Assembly: GCA_036744005.1 (NCBI GenBank)
Contig: DAINOJ010000010.1
Coordinates: 10,635-74,634, forward strand
Length of the DNA: 64,000 nucleotides
Source of the DNA: CALCNS01 sp937897315
GTDB lineage: Bacteria > Bacillota > JAAYKD01
Direction of reading: 5' to 3'
Part shown: positions 26,467 to 35,482 of the stretch, piece by piece
How positions within the stretch are numbered: the stretch's first letter is position 1
How the letters are laid out: every line of letters starts with the position of its first letter
Translations under genes and position numbers: made by a program
Notes under the pieces: model-generated
The model's input: only the letters and a program-made list of their open reading frames with translations
Told to the model about the DNA's origin: nothing
Databases searched by the model: none

Positions 26467-27211
26467 AACTCACCATCGTTTCTTGCGATTTTCGAAACCA
26501 CCCTATGGCAATTGGCCATAGTACCATATTCCAAAACACCTGTAGACCAATCACTCGAAAAGGTTCAGCTTGACCTACCAAGAAACTTAAAGGTGCTCCG
26601 GCTAGACTTCCAAAAGGTTGAATTTGTAAGAATGGAATCAAGAAAATGGGCATAATGGAAAAAGGAATGACCGATCCTGAAAACAAAGCAGCAATCGACA
26701 TTCGTATCACATACCCTAACCATGCCATACCACGTAAGTGAATGGTCACACAAACAAAAATAAAGTCAATAGCAAATCCAAGCATTACACAAAGGAATAA
26801 GCTCGGGAAAAACCAAAACGTACTCGGTATCACATTTATACCAATCAAAGGTGATAACAAGTACATAGGCAATGCAAAGAAAAGCAACATTGGTATCCAG
26901 GAGCCCATTGTTTGAGCAACCAATTGTCTTAACACTCCATATGGTCTGGTAAAATAACTAACCAACTTGCCTTCATAGTTCCACGAAGAGGCTTCCGTTT
27001 GTACAACAAGTAAATCAGCGAACAAAGTTTGCACATACGTATAACTGAGTAGTTGCGAAAGTGTCCAAGGCAAGTTGGCCCCTTGCTTTGCGAGAACTTT
27101 CCATAATACTAACATGGGCAGTAAATACAAGAGTTTAACAAGAATTCTTGGAAGTATATATAAATATCCATCATTTGTTCGACCCATGTAAGACATTTGC
27201 ATGATTTTCAT
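26456..27211 (-). CDS. ABC-2 type exporter permease 2
   Basis: This ~251-residue membrane protein with about six helices is of the COG4587-type ABC-2 permeases and is the first gene of the three-gene exporter operon. The in-frame reading extends upstream to 27268, but that stretch runs through a terminator hairpin. GGGAGGGG lies at about 27230-27237; the first ATG after it is at 27211, somewhat far away, and an in-frame ATT lies at better spacing. The start is therefore uncertain. Confidence 0.78.
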   Translation of the reverse strand: MKIMQMSYMGRTNDGYLYILPRILVKLLYLLPMLVLWKVLAKQGANLPWTLSQLLSYTYVQTLFADLLVVQTEASSWNYEGKLVSYFTRPYGVLRQLVAQTMGSWIPMLLFFALPMYLLSPLIGINVIPSTFWFFPSLFLCVMLGFAIDFIFVCVTIHLRGMAWLGYVIRMSIAALFSGSVIPFSIMPIFLIPFLQIQPFGSLAGAPLSFLVGQAEPFRVIGLQVFWNMVLWPIAIGWFRKSQETMVSYGG

Positions 27212-27246
27212 GAACTTTCTAATATGAATCCCCTCCCGACATAAAA

Positions 27247-27273
27247 AACCATTGGCAAGTACTGCCAATGGTT
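27247..27273 (-). terminator. Intrinsic terminator between the rubredoxin and ABC-2 exporter genes
   Basis: AACCATTGGCA and its complement pair around a five-base loop; on the minus strand the hairpin is followed by six Ts, then by the exporter's ribosome-binding site within about ten bases. It may end the rubredoxin transcript or attenuate read-through into the exporter operon. Confidence 0.7.
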
Positions 27274-27342
27274 AGTTTACTGAAGCTCACTGCGAAAGTC
27301 AATGCATACAATATTACAGTATGCTAACGATTCAACGTCAAA

Positions 27343-27507
27343 CTAATCCGGTTTGGGTTCAAACTCCAATTTCCCTACACCGCAGATAGGGCAAAACCAA
27401 TCTTCAGGTAAATTTTCAAAGGGTGTCCCTGGTTCAATCCCCGAATCGGGGTCCCCTAAAGCCGGATCATAAACATAGCCACAAGGAATGCAAATGTATT
27501 TTTTCAT
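27343..27507 (-). CDS. Rubredoxin
   Basis: This 54-residue iron protein has four cysteines in two pairs (CIPCGY near the N-terminus and CPICG near residue 41), which bind one Fe. The middle YDPALGDPDSGIEPGTPFE segment and length are typical. It carries single electrons in anaerobes, for example to oxygen- or peroxide-reducing enzymes. The start at 27507 has AAAGGAGG upstream; a longer reading to 27558 does not. Confidence 0.95.
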   Translation of the reverse strand: MKKYICIPCGYVYDPALGDPDSGIEPGTPFENLPEDWFCPICGVGKLEFEPKPD

Positions 27508-27667
27508 AAGAAAACCTCCTTTTTTTGTTTCACACTGAAGAAATCGACAAAATGTCAATTGACACGCAGTGCCACTTGCTTATTCCGATTCTTTTAAATA
27601 ATAATTCTATGCCAATACGTGAAATCCTTCATTTTCCTATACGAAAAAGTGAAGGAGAATTGAAAGC

Positions 27668-28873
27668 TTATTTAAAACTTCCTCGGCCGACTGCATCCGC
27701 ATTAAATAAATAGAGGACAATGTCAGGTTGATATTCTTTGGCAAAATCGATAACAGATTGGCGATATAATCGTAAATCCAGTGCTGTCACTTCTTCTACA
27801 CCACAGGCCAAAAAAGAATAGATCGGTAGCCCATAGGAATCCTTGATCATGAGTATCTTCTTGCCTTTGACCTCATGATTCTGAATTCGAATAATTTCGT
27901 GATCACCATTATAAGCAGCATATCGATTCGTTTCTACCGGAAGATTAGGATCTAGGAAATCCGAAACCAAAATAGCATCAGAAAATGAACCTTCTTTTGT
28001 GCTCCACGCTCCATAATTGAAAATCGACACGGTAAACTCAGTGTCAAACTTGGGGGTGACCACTGTAAAGTCATCTAATCCGCTATAGGACACCCCTACC
28101 CTCTTACCCAAGGATCCCAAGAAAAAGTCTTCAAATACCTCAAATTGAAAAGACTCCTCCGTGAACAAAGTGCTGTCGATGTCGGAATCTAGGTACTGGT
28201 TGATTTCTTGAGCTAGCAGCCTTGTAGCCATGAGTGCACCCGGAATCGTCCAATGGTGATCGGTATTGAAAAACAATTCCGATTGCGACATCCCTGCATG
28301 AAAATACCCTTCTCGCATATCATATATGGGGACCTGCTCCTCTTGCAAAGCTGTTAATAAGCGATCGGCATTGTCATTTCCATATTCCTTTATTTGATAA
28401 GGTAGTTGGTTTTGATCAGGAGCTAGTTTATAGGGTGCTTGTACATATAAGAATGGAATACTCAATGACTCTAATTGTTGACTAACTTCGCTGAGTGTAT
28501 GGGCGTCTTCTTCCACTTCTAGACGTGGTGAACCAAAACTAATCTGCCCATCAGAAGTTTTATAAAGAGACCCATAGTTCAAGTCCGGGATGACTTTTTT
28601 TTGTTGTACATCTTGTAATACCCCATGGAATTCAATCCACGATAACTTCATAGGAATCGCTTCCTGAATGGCACCCTCAAATTGCGATGTCAAAGAGCTT
28701 AGCGTACTTTCATCGATTTGTGGCTCTTCCATGAATGGCAACATGGAAGTTTCAAAGAAATCCTTCCATGCTTGCGAGGCGTCCAGTGTATGATAACTAA
28801 AAAGCAACAAGAATAACAACGCGACGCCGGTTGCAACCCTTTCCCAAAGCGCTGTTTGCATATCCCACTTCAT
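27668..28873 (-). CDS. AlgJ/AlgX-like (DHHW) acetyltransferase accessory protein
   Basis: This 401-residue protein has an N-terminal membrane anchor (~11-28) and an extracellular SGNH-like domain. The diagnostic TDHHWT motif and the IKDSYG motif, which supplies the catalytic Ser, are both present. Such proteins transfer acetyl groups to surface polysaccharides using acetyl delivered by an MBOAT protein, which is encoded 14 bases upstream. The ribosome-binding site is AGGAGG. Which polymer is acetylated is unknown; no polysaccharide genes lie nearby. Confidence 0.88.
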   Translation of the reverse strand: MKWDMQTALWERVATGVALLFLLLFSYHTLDASQAWKDFFETSMLPFMEEPQIDESTLSSLTSQFEGAIQEAIPMKLSWIEFHGVLQDVQQKKVIPDLNYGSLYKTSDGQISFGSPRLEVEEDAHTLSEVSQQLESLSIPFLYVQAPYKLAPDQNQLPYQIKEYGNDNADRLLTALQEEQVPIYDMREGYFHAGMSQSELFFNTDHHWTIPGALMATRLLAQEINQYLDSDIDSTLFTEESFQFEVFEDFFLGSLGKRVGVSYSGLDDFTVVTPKFDTEFTVSIFNYGAWSTKEGSFSDAILVSDFLDPNLPVETNRYAAYNGDHEIIRIQNHEVKGKKILMIKDSYGLPIYSFLACGVEEVTALDLRLYRQSVIDFAKEYQPDIVLYLFNADAVGRGSFK

Positions 28874-28887
28874 TCGCTTCCTCCTAA

Positions 28888-30345
28888 TTAGAAATTAAAA
28901 TAGATAAATGGATTGTAGGATCCTTTGATCAAATAGGTCATTGAGATAATAAGAATGAAGAGAACCCCAATGGATAAAACGATGCCCTTCGCTAGATTGA
29001 AGATGAAAATGAGCCAATGGGGAGTCTTTGGTACATAAGAAGAGAACCATTCGATCCAAGGGAAGCACGCCAAAAAGGCTGCGATGAAGAAAACTTTATT
29101 CTCTCCAAGAATCATCCGCGCATCCGGTTGAAGCCCTTGAAAGAGTGATTGCTGAAACATCACTCCTAGATAGCCCCAAGCGTCACGCAAATTGGCTGCT
29201 CGAAAAAGTACCCATCCTATCAAAACAGCTGTCATTGTATAGAAATGTCCCAATCTTCTCATAAGCCAGCCTGAAAAACCTTTTGATGTTAGAAGTTTCT
29301 CATAGTCAATGGCTTTTTCTATGGCGATTAAAAGAAAGTAAAAGATTCCCCAAACAATAAAGGTCCAATTTGCGCCATGCCAAATGCCGGTTAGTGCCCA
29401 TACTACAAAAAGGTTAAAAGTAACCCTTCCTTTATTAGAAACCCTACTACCTCCCAATGGAAAGTATACATACTCACGGAACCAAGTCCCCAGCGAAATG
29501 TGCCATCTTCTCCAAAACTCAGAAACAGACACAGATATGTAGGGATGGTCAAAGTTTTCAGGAAAGTGAAACCCCATCATTTTTCCTAACCCGATTGCCA
29601 TGTCCGAATATCCGGCAAAGTCAAACAGTATTTGAAACGCATAAGCTACGATACCAACCCATGCACCAGAAGGCGTAACTGCTCCATAACTGACTCTGCG
29701 AACAGATTCTTCCGAAATCAGAGCGAATTGGTTTGCGAGAAGTACCTTTTTTCCTAAGCCGATGATGAACCGAACCAAGCCATGCGAAAAATCAGCAACA
29801 TTTTCTTTTCTGAAGTTTATTTGTTCAGCTATTGTTTCGTACCTCAATATAGGACCAGCAATCAATTGTGGAAACAAGGCTATGTACAAACCAACTTGGA
29901 AAGGATTCCTGTTGGCCTGAACTTTACCCAAGTAAATATCCAATACATAAGACAATGCCTGAAAGGTGAAAAAGGATATGCCGATTGGTAAGCGAATGAA
30001 AGGAATCACCAAATGAGGAAACCATGTTTTGAAAATGCTTAGTGTAAACATATGATACTTAAAATAATACATGATTCCTAAATTCAGTACCAAAGATAGT
30101 ATTAAAACAATCCGTCGCTGCGTCCTCTTTCCGGTCGAATTAACTAAGAGTAACCCAAACCCCCAATTCAGAAAGATGGAAAAAACGAGGATCAAAACAA
30201 AAACGGGTTCTCCCCAGGCATAAAAAAAGAGACTTACCAAAAAAATAAAGATATTTTGTGCCTGACGCCATGGCTTTAAGAAATAGTAGATCAACATGGT
30301 GAGTGGCAAGAATAAGGTCAGAAAAACCAAACTTGAAAATAACAT
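28888..30345 (-). CDS. MBOAT-family O-acyltransferase (AlgI-like)
   Basis: This 485-residue membrane protein has about ten hydrophobic segments. It has the MBOAT features FWRRWHISLGTWFREYVYFPLGG and the catalytic His in GIWHGANWTFIVWG. It moves acetyl groups across the membrane for transfer to a surface polymer by the DHHW partner encoded just downstream. The start has AGGAG. No promoter was recognised in the 128-base gap upstream, which contains the terminator of the preceding operon. Confidence 0.92.
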   Translation of the reverse strand: MLFSSLVFLTLFLPLTMLIYYFLKPWRQAQNIFIFLVSLFFYAWGEPVFVLILVFSIFLNWGFGLLLVNSTGKRTQRRIVLILSLVLNLGIMYYFKYHMFTLSIFKTWFPHLVIPFIRLPIGISFFTFQALSYVLDIYLGKVQANRNPFQVGLYIALFPQLIAGPILRYETIAEQINFRKENVADFSHGLVRFIIGLGKKVLLANQFALISEESVRRVSYGAVTPSGAWVGIVAYAFQILFDFAGYSDMAIGLGKMMGFHFPENFDHPYISVSVSEFWRRWHISLGTWFREYVYFPLGGSRVSNKGRVTFNLFVVWALTGIWHGANWTFIVWGIFYFLLIAIEKAIDYEKLLTSKGFSGWLMRRLGHFYTMTAVLIGWVLFRAANLRDAWGYLGVMFQQSLFQGLQPDARMILGENKVFFIAAFLACFPWIEWFSSYVPKTPHWLIFIFNLAKGIVLSIGVLFILIISMTYLIKGSYNPFIYFNF

Positions 30346-30434
30346 GAATCACAGCTCCTGTTTGTGGCAAGTGTTATGTTGATTTCGAGCTGATTCATTA
30401 AAAACCCTTTGCTTTTTCAAAAGAGCAAAAAACA

Positions 30435-30467
30435 AAAAGGAAGTCTTGTTTTGTAGACTTCCCTTTT
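30435..30467 (-). terminator. Intrinsic terminator of the D-aminoacylase-like operon
   Basis: AAGGGAAGTCT pairs with AGACTTCCTTTT on the minus strand around a seven-base loop and is followed by a T-rich run, just after the stop at 30474. Confidence 0.8.
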
Positions 30468-30473
30468 CGTTAT

Positions 30474-32063
30474 TTACTTAGCAAATCTTTTCGGGTTGCG
30501 TATTGCCATTCCCGCCCGAACATCATGATAGGTGCCATCTTCCCAAGTTAACTGACCATTGACCAAAACGTGTAGAATCCCATTGGGGTACTCCGTGGGT
30601 TCTGTGACCGTGCAATTCGCACCAATGGTGTCAAAATCAAAAATAACAATGTCTGCCCAAATTCCCTCTTTAATGTATCCACGATCCGTGAGATTCAACC
30701 GATCGGCTACCATACCCGTCATTTTTCGAATGCAAGTTGGCAAATCAATGAGTTTCTCGTCTCTAACATAACGGGCTATGGTATAAGGATAGGTTTCGTA
30801 ATTTCTGGGATGTGCCGCCAAGAGATCAATCTGCTTATCGTCCACAACAAAACTGTCGGTTCCCACCATAGATATAGGGTGCTTTAAGATTCTTGCGATA
30901 TCCTCATCGCCCATGATACCAGCCGTTTTCACTTGCCCCTGATTCTCAGTGACCAACTTTAGAATCAAGTCTGCATAATCTACATTCCACAACTCCATGA
31001 CTTCATTAAAGTCCAGACCCTCCAAACCCTGACTGTTTAGGCACCATAGAATCCCTCTTCCCAGAGTTGAGGTATAGGAAATCGGATCCTTGATGGAAAA
31101 TTGTTGAAGTTCAAGACGAGCCTTGTTATATAGATTCGGATCTTGGAGTTGTTGCAATGCCTGTTCTAACCCGTTTTGCATCAACCAACTGGGTAACTGA
31201 TCTGCAATGGGATAGATTTGAGTGTATGGATGCAAATAGGTATCGGAAAGAATATCAATACCTTCCTCACGAGCCGCTTCAATAATTCGGAAGCATTCTA
31301 TTGTTTTCCCCCAATTAACCTTTCCACAAACTTTCTGATGAGCCAAGTGTGGACGGGCTCCACTTTTTCTACCCACATCGATGAGTTCTTCAACGGACTC
31401 CACCACCAAACGATCTTGGTTATAAATATGAGAATCATAAATTCCATCATATTTCGCGATGGGTTTCGTGACTTCAATAATCTCCTCATGCCTAGCTAAG
31501 CAGCCAGGCATATAACGACGGCCGGTGGACAAGCCAAACGCTCCATCCTTCATCGCTTGATCAATCATGTCACACATGGATTTCATCTCATCCACCGTGG
31601 GAGGATTGGGATTGGTTCCCATAACGGCTCCACGAACGGTTCCTTGACCAATTAACATACCTAGGTTGATTGCCATTTTCTCTTGTTCTAGCTTGTTGAG
31701 AAACTCATCCATGGTTAGCCAATCAATGCGGTTTCTGCGACGTTTTTGCATGACTTCCCTGGTTTTTTCTGTTAAAGGTGCTTCTGAGCCACCACATTGA
31801 CCACCCAAAACAAAGGTAATGCCTTGACGAATCGCACTTTCTGCTTTGGGGTTGGTCAAAACAGATCGATCTGCATGACTGTGAATGTCCATAAATCCTG
31901 GGCAAACAATGGACCCCGAAGCATCTATTTCTTTCGTTGCTTTCTCTAGCAAAGGATATCCCAACGCCACAATTTTCCCTTTTGAAATAGCAACATCCCG
32001 TTTTAAACCTGGGTCTCCACTTCCATCGATGACAAAACCATTTCGAATAATGATATCGTACAT
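30474..32063 (-). CDS. N-acyl-D-amino-acid deacylase family amidohydrolase, copy 1
   Basis: This 529-residue zinc amidohydrolase resembles D-aminoacylases, which remove acyl groups from N-acyl-D-amino acids. Metal and active-site elements in order are GFMDIHSHADRS, the cysteine in GGQCGGSEAP, DSHIYNQD, PHLAHQKVCG, MVGTDSFVVD and HPRNYETYP. It lies seven bases after a paralogue (copy 2), so the two are co-transcribed; the pair is divergent from an M14 peptidase gene. The two copies differ around the ligands (HIYNQD against HMRDEG), suggesting different acyl substrates. Confidence 0.87.
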   Translation of the reverse strand: MYDIIIRNGFVIDGSGDPGLKRDVAISKGKIVALGYPLLEKATKEIDASGSIVCPGFMDIHSHADRSVLTNPKAESAIRQGITFVLGGQCGGSEAPLTEKTREVMQKRRRNRIDWLTMDEFLNKLEQEKMAINLGMLIGQGTVRGAVMGTNPNPPTVDEMKSMCDMIDQAMKDGAFGLSTGRRYMPGCLARHEEIIEVTKPIAKYDGIYDSHIYNQDRLVVESVEELIDVGRKSGARPHLAHQKVCGKVNWGKTIECFRIIEAAREEGIDILSDTYLHPYTQIYPIADQLPSWLMQNGLEQALQQLQDPNLYNKARLELQQFSIKDPISYTSTLGRGILWCLNSQGLEGLDFNEVMELWNVDYADLILKLVTENQGQVKTAGIMGDEDIARILKHPISMVGTDSFVVDDKQIDLLAAHPRNYETYPYTIARYVRDEKLIDLPTCIRKMTGMVADRLNLTDRGYIKEGIWADIVIFDFDTIGANCTVTEPTEYPNGILHVLVNGQLTWEDGTYHDVRAGMAIRNPKRFAK

Positions 32064-32070
32064 GAATTCA

Positions 32071-33657
32071 TTACCTACCCTTCCTCAAAATCTTACCCGC
32101 TTGAGCTCCGGTATGCTTGCCATTTACCGCTGTCAGCACCCCATTCACATATACACGCAAAATCCCTTCACATGCCTGCTTGGGTTCTAAGAAGGTGGGG
32201 GTATCTATGATCGTATCGGGATTGAATAAAACCAAGTCTGCCCAGAAACCCGGTCGCAGTAAACCACGATTGTTTAATCCAAGACGTGCCGCTGGGAACC
32301 CCGTCATTTTACGCACCGCTTCTTCCAAAGAAAAGAGTTTTTTCTCACGGCAATAGTAACCAAGAACTCGTGGAAAGGTACCAAAATTGCGAGGATGCGG
32401 TTTATCATTGCCACTCATGGGTAAACTGCTACCATCGGAACCAGTCATGACGAGAGGGTGTTTCATAATCATTTCCACATCTTCTTCGCACATACCATAG
32501 GTAATCTGGTTCACATCTCCACGTTCTTCAATCATTAAATCTAACGCTGCATCGATGGGCTCTTTCCCGAGTATTGAGGCGATTTCTTCAATGTTCTTAC
32601 CGATGAATCGTTTGTTCTCTTTGCTTGGGATATCCGCTATGACAATATCGCTAAATCGGCGCAACGATTTCGCAAAATTCGCTAGAATTTCCTGCCTTAT
32701 CTTTTGACGTGTCACTGGATCTTCCAGACGCTCAAGCATTGCATCCATTCCACCTACAAATGTCCATTTGGGTAACATAGAGGTCAAAGTCGTAGCAGAG
32801 GCGATATAGGGATATTGATCTAGTGTCACATCGATACCTTCCCTACGAGCGGCTTCGATACAGGCCAACGTCGCGTGACCCATGATTCTCCAGTTTTTTC
32901 GGCCGGTGATTTTGTGATGAACCACCTGCACAGGAATGCCTGCGCGTCGCCCCACTTCAATGGTTTCTTTCACAGAATCTAAGACTCCATCGCCCTCATC
33001 CCGCATATGACTTTCATACATACCGCGGTAAGGAGCTAATGCTTTCGAAACTTCTGCTAATTCATCCACATCTGCATAACACCCTGGGGGATATATGAGT
33101 CCACTTGACATTCCGAACGCTCCCCCTTGCATCGATTCTGCAGCTAATCTCTGCATTTCTTTCAGTTCGGCTTCTGTGGGCTGACGATCATCAAAACCCA
33201 TAACCGCCAATCTTATGGTTCCGTGCCCCACCATGCCACCATAATTGACACTATAAGGGAATTGATCCATTTGATTCAGATACTCTGCAAAGGATTGCCA
33301 TGTGAAATCCATGCCTGTATCGAGGAACCCAATGTATCGTTTTAATAAATCTACGTTATTTGGATTGACCGGTGCAGCGGACATACCGCAGTCTCCACCA
33401 ATTTCAGTCGTAATTCCTTGCAGAACGCGACTTTCCGCAAAAGGCACGCCAGAGATTGCAAAGTCGGAGTGCGAGTGGATATCGACAAAACCCGGACTTA
33501 AGACCATGCCTTTTGCATCAATGACTTCTACTGCTTGTGCATCGATTAAGCAACCCATTGCTGCAATTTTCCCACCTTTTATGGCTAAATCACCCATCTG
33601 CCACGGCGTTCCGGTTCCATCGATTAATTTCGCATTTTTAAACAGAACATCAAACAT
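32071..33657 (-). CDS. N-acyl-D-amino-acid deacylase family amidohydrolase, copy 2
   Basis: This 528-residue paralogue of the downstream gene has GFVDIHSHSDFA, GGDCGMSAAP (metal-binding Cys), ESHMRDEGDGV, VVHHKITG, MTGSDGSSLP and HPRNFGTFPRVL, the canonical D-aminoacylase order. It is the first gene of the pair and has GGGAG upstream. It probably releases D-amino acids from N-acyl or dipeptide forms, feeding the same pool as the M14 peptidases. Confidence 0.9.
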   Translation of the reverse strand: MFDVLFKNAKLIDGTGTPWQMGDLAIKGGKIAAMGCLIDAQAVEVIDAKGMVLSPGFVDIHSHSDFAISGVPFAESRVLQGITTEIGGDCGMSAAPVNPNNVDLLKRYIGFLDTGMDFTWQSFAEYLNQMDQFPYSVNYGGMVGHGTIRLAVMGFDDRQPTEAELKEMQRLAAESMQGGAFGMSSGLIYPPGCYADVDELAEVSKALAPYRGMYESHMRDEGDGVLDSVKETIEVGRRAGIPVQVVHHKITGRKNWRIMGHATLACIEAARREGIDVTLDQYPYIASATTLTSMLPKWTFVGGMDAMLERLEDPVTRQKIRQEILANFAKSLRRFSDIVIADIPSKENKRFIGKNIEEIASILGKEPIDAALDLMIEERGDVNQITYGMCEEDVEMIMKHPLVMTGSDGSSLPMSGNDKPHPRNFGTFPRVLGYYCREKKLFSLEEAVRKMTGFPAARLGLNNRGLLRPGFWADLVLFNPDTIIDTPTFLEPKQACEGILRVYVNGVLTAVNGKHTGAQAGKILRKGR

Positions 33658-33665
33658 TGTATCAC

Positions 33666-33812
33666 TCCCTTATATGAATTCTTAAGATAAAATTCTACGC
33701 AACCCGAAAGGATTCCTTTCGTTAAATAAGAAAGCATATATTTATCCTTGAGAAGGATTTTCTCTTTCGTAAAGAGAATTATTCGCCTATGCAAATAAAT
33801 GGAGGTGTTTCT
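33666..33812. promoter_or_regulatory. Divergent control region with two inverted repeats
   Basis: The gap between the D-aminoacylase pair and M14 copy 3 holds a near-perfect palindrome CGAAAGGATTCCTTTCG at about 33704-33720 and a second repeat TTCTCTTT-CGT-AAAGAGAA at about 33761-33779. Either could be an operator. No clear promoter hexamers were found. Confidence 0.4.
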
Positions 33813-35465
33813 ATGCCGCGCAAAGTACCGGTTTCATTCGATCGCTACTATCGTTATGAAGAAATCATGCAATATCTCAAAGACGTTGTTACTGCTTATC
33901 CCAAATTGGCCACTCTAGAAACAATTGGTCAAAGTTTTGAGAAACGAGATATTCCGGCACTCACCATCACAAACCTAGAGAAAGGCTTGCCTGAAAACAA
34001 ACCTGCTCTCTATGTTGAAGCCAATATCCATGCCGGAGAAGTCACCGGTTCCATGACCGCTTTGAATTTAATCGATCTGTTGGTCAGCGAGTTTGGAGAA
34101 GACCCAAAAATCAGCCGGCTACTAGATCAATATACCTTCTATGTATTACCACGGGTGAACCCGGATGGAGCAGAGTTGTATTTAACGACCCCAACCTCTT
34201 TACGTTCGTCAGTACGCCCTTGGCCTGAGCAGAATATGGATCAACTTCCTGGATTACATCCAGAAGATGTCAACAACGATGGCCATATTTTACAAATGCG
34301 GGTTAGAAATGATAAACGGGGTGCTTGGAAAATCAGCAAACGCGATTCGCGACTCATGTTACCTCGTGAACCTTGGGATTGTGGCGAACCCTTCTATAGT
34401 TTATATCCGGAAGGTTTCATTCAGAAGTTTGATGGAGAACCGTTTGAGGTGGTTCGTACACCTTTTGGCTTAGATATGAATCGAAACTTCCCATCCAATT
34501 GGCATCCCAGTGTCCAAGGTGGGGGAGACTTCCCAACGAGCGAACCGGAAGTACGCGGAGTCGTCGAGTTCATCTCAAAACACCCCAATATAGCTATGGC
34601 AAATTCCTACCACACATCGGGAGGAATATTCTTCCGTAATCCTTATCAATATAGTGACGACGCTATTGACCAAACAGACCTTAAGTTAATCCGAGCTGTT
34701 GCTGCCGAAGGTACCAAAGTTACTGGGTATCCTGATGTCAAATCCAGTAATCGAGCTTGTTTGCCGGAATGGTTATATGAACACAAGGGTATCATTGGGT
34801 TCACAACGGAATTATGGGATCGTATGGGGCAAGCCGGCATCGATAAAGCCCAAGCACAAAAAGCCAATACTCCCGAGGAAAAAGAGGATATTCAAATTCG
34901 TCTCTTACAATGGAATGACCGAGCATTATCTGGAACCGGTTTCCATAGCTGGACGAAATTCAATCACCCACAACTTGGCGAGGTTGAAATTGGGGGTTGG
35001 GACCCAAAAACAAATATGCAAAACCCACCCAGCTTCCTTCTCCCGGGTGAAACCTATAAGAATGCACTTTGGGCTATACGACAAGCTGCTTGCTTACCTT
35101 ACATCTCAATTGACACAGTGAAAGTGGAAGCGATTGATGCTCAGTTATGGAAGGTCACCGCTACGGTCATCAATGAAGGATTCTTGCCTACGAACATTAC
35201 CAATAAAACCATCAGCTTAAAGGCAGTAAAACCTGACAGTATTCAATTAGAGGGTGCCGAGATTTTGAACGGTAAGAAATCGGTGGCACTTGGTCACTTA
35301 CAGGGATACTCTATGGCACATTATTCTGGAGGTTATGGTGCTTCCATACCCAATAGTATCGGTAAAGCAACCTGGTTAATCAAAGCAAACAAGGGCGATA
35401 CCATCACATTGAAAGCCAAAAGTGCTCGCGGGGGCCAAGCAGAACAAAACTTTGTTTTGGAATAA
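33813..35465 (+). CDS. M14-family zinc carboxypeptidase, copy 3
   Basis: This 550-residue paralogue of the two M14 peptidases at 18.3-21.7 kb has zinc ligands in ANIHAGEVTGS and YHTSGGIF, the arginine region in GLDMNRNFPSNWHP, and the catalytic Glu in TTELWDRMG. A ~150-residue beta-rich C-terminal region follows. It looks closer to copy 1 than to copy 2. GGAGGTG precedes ATG 33813; a longer reading from 33789 lacks a site. It is followed without a gap by a pyruvate-kinase-C-like gene. Confidence 0.88.
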   Translation: MPRKVPVSFDRYYRYEEIMQYLKDVVTAYPKLATLETIGQSFEKRDIPALTITNLEKGLPENKPALYVEANIHAGEVTGSMTALNLIDLLVSEFGEDPKISRLLDQYTFYVLPRVNPDGAELYLTTPTSLRSSVRPWPEQNMDQLPGLHPEDVNNDGHILQMRVRNDKRGAWKISKRDSRLMLPREPWDCGEPFYSLYPEGFIQKFDGEPFEVVRTPFGLDMNRNFPSNWHPSVQGGGDFPTSEPEVRGVVEFISKHPNIAMANSYHTSGGIFFRNPYQYSDDAIDQTDLKLIRAVAAEGTKVTGYPDVKSSNRACLPEWLYEHKGIIGFTTELWDRMGQAGIDKAQAQKANTPEEKEDIQIRLLQWNDRALSGTGFHSWTKFNHPQLGEVEIGGWDPKTNMQNPPSFLLPGETYKNALWAIRQAACLPYISIDTVKVEAIDAQLWKVTATVINEGFLPTNITNKTISLKAVKPDSIQLEGAEILNGKKSVALGHLQGYSMAHYSGGYGASIPNSIGKATWLIKANKGDTITLKAKSARGGQAEQNFVLE

Positions 35466-35482
35466 TGACAAGGAGTGAAATG

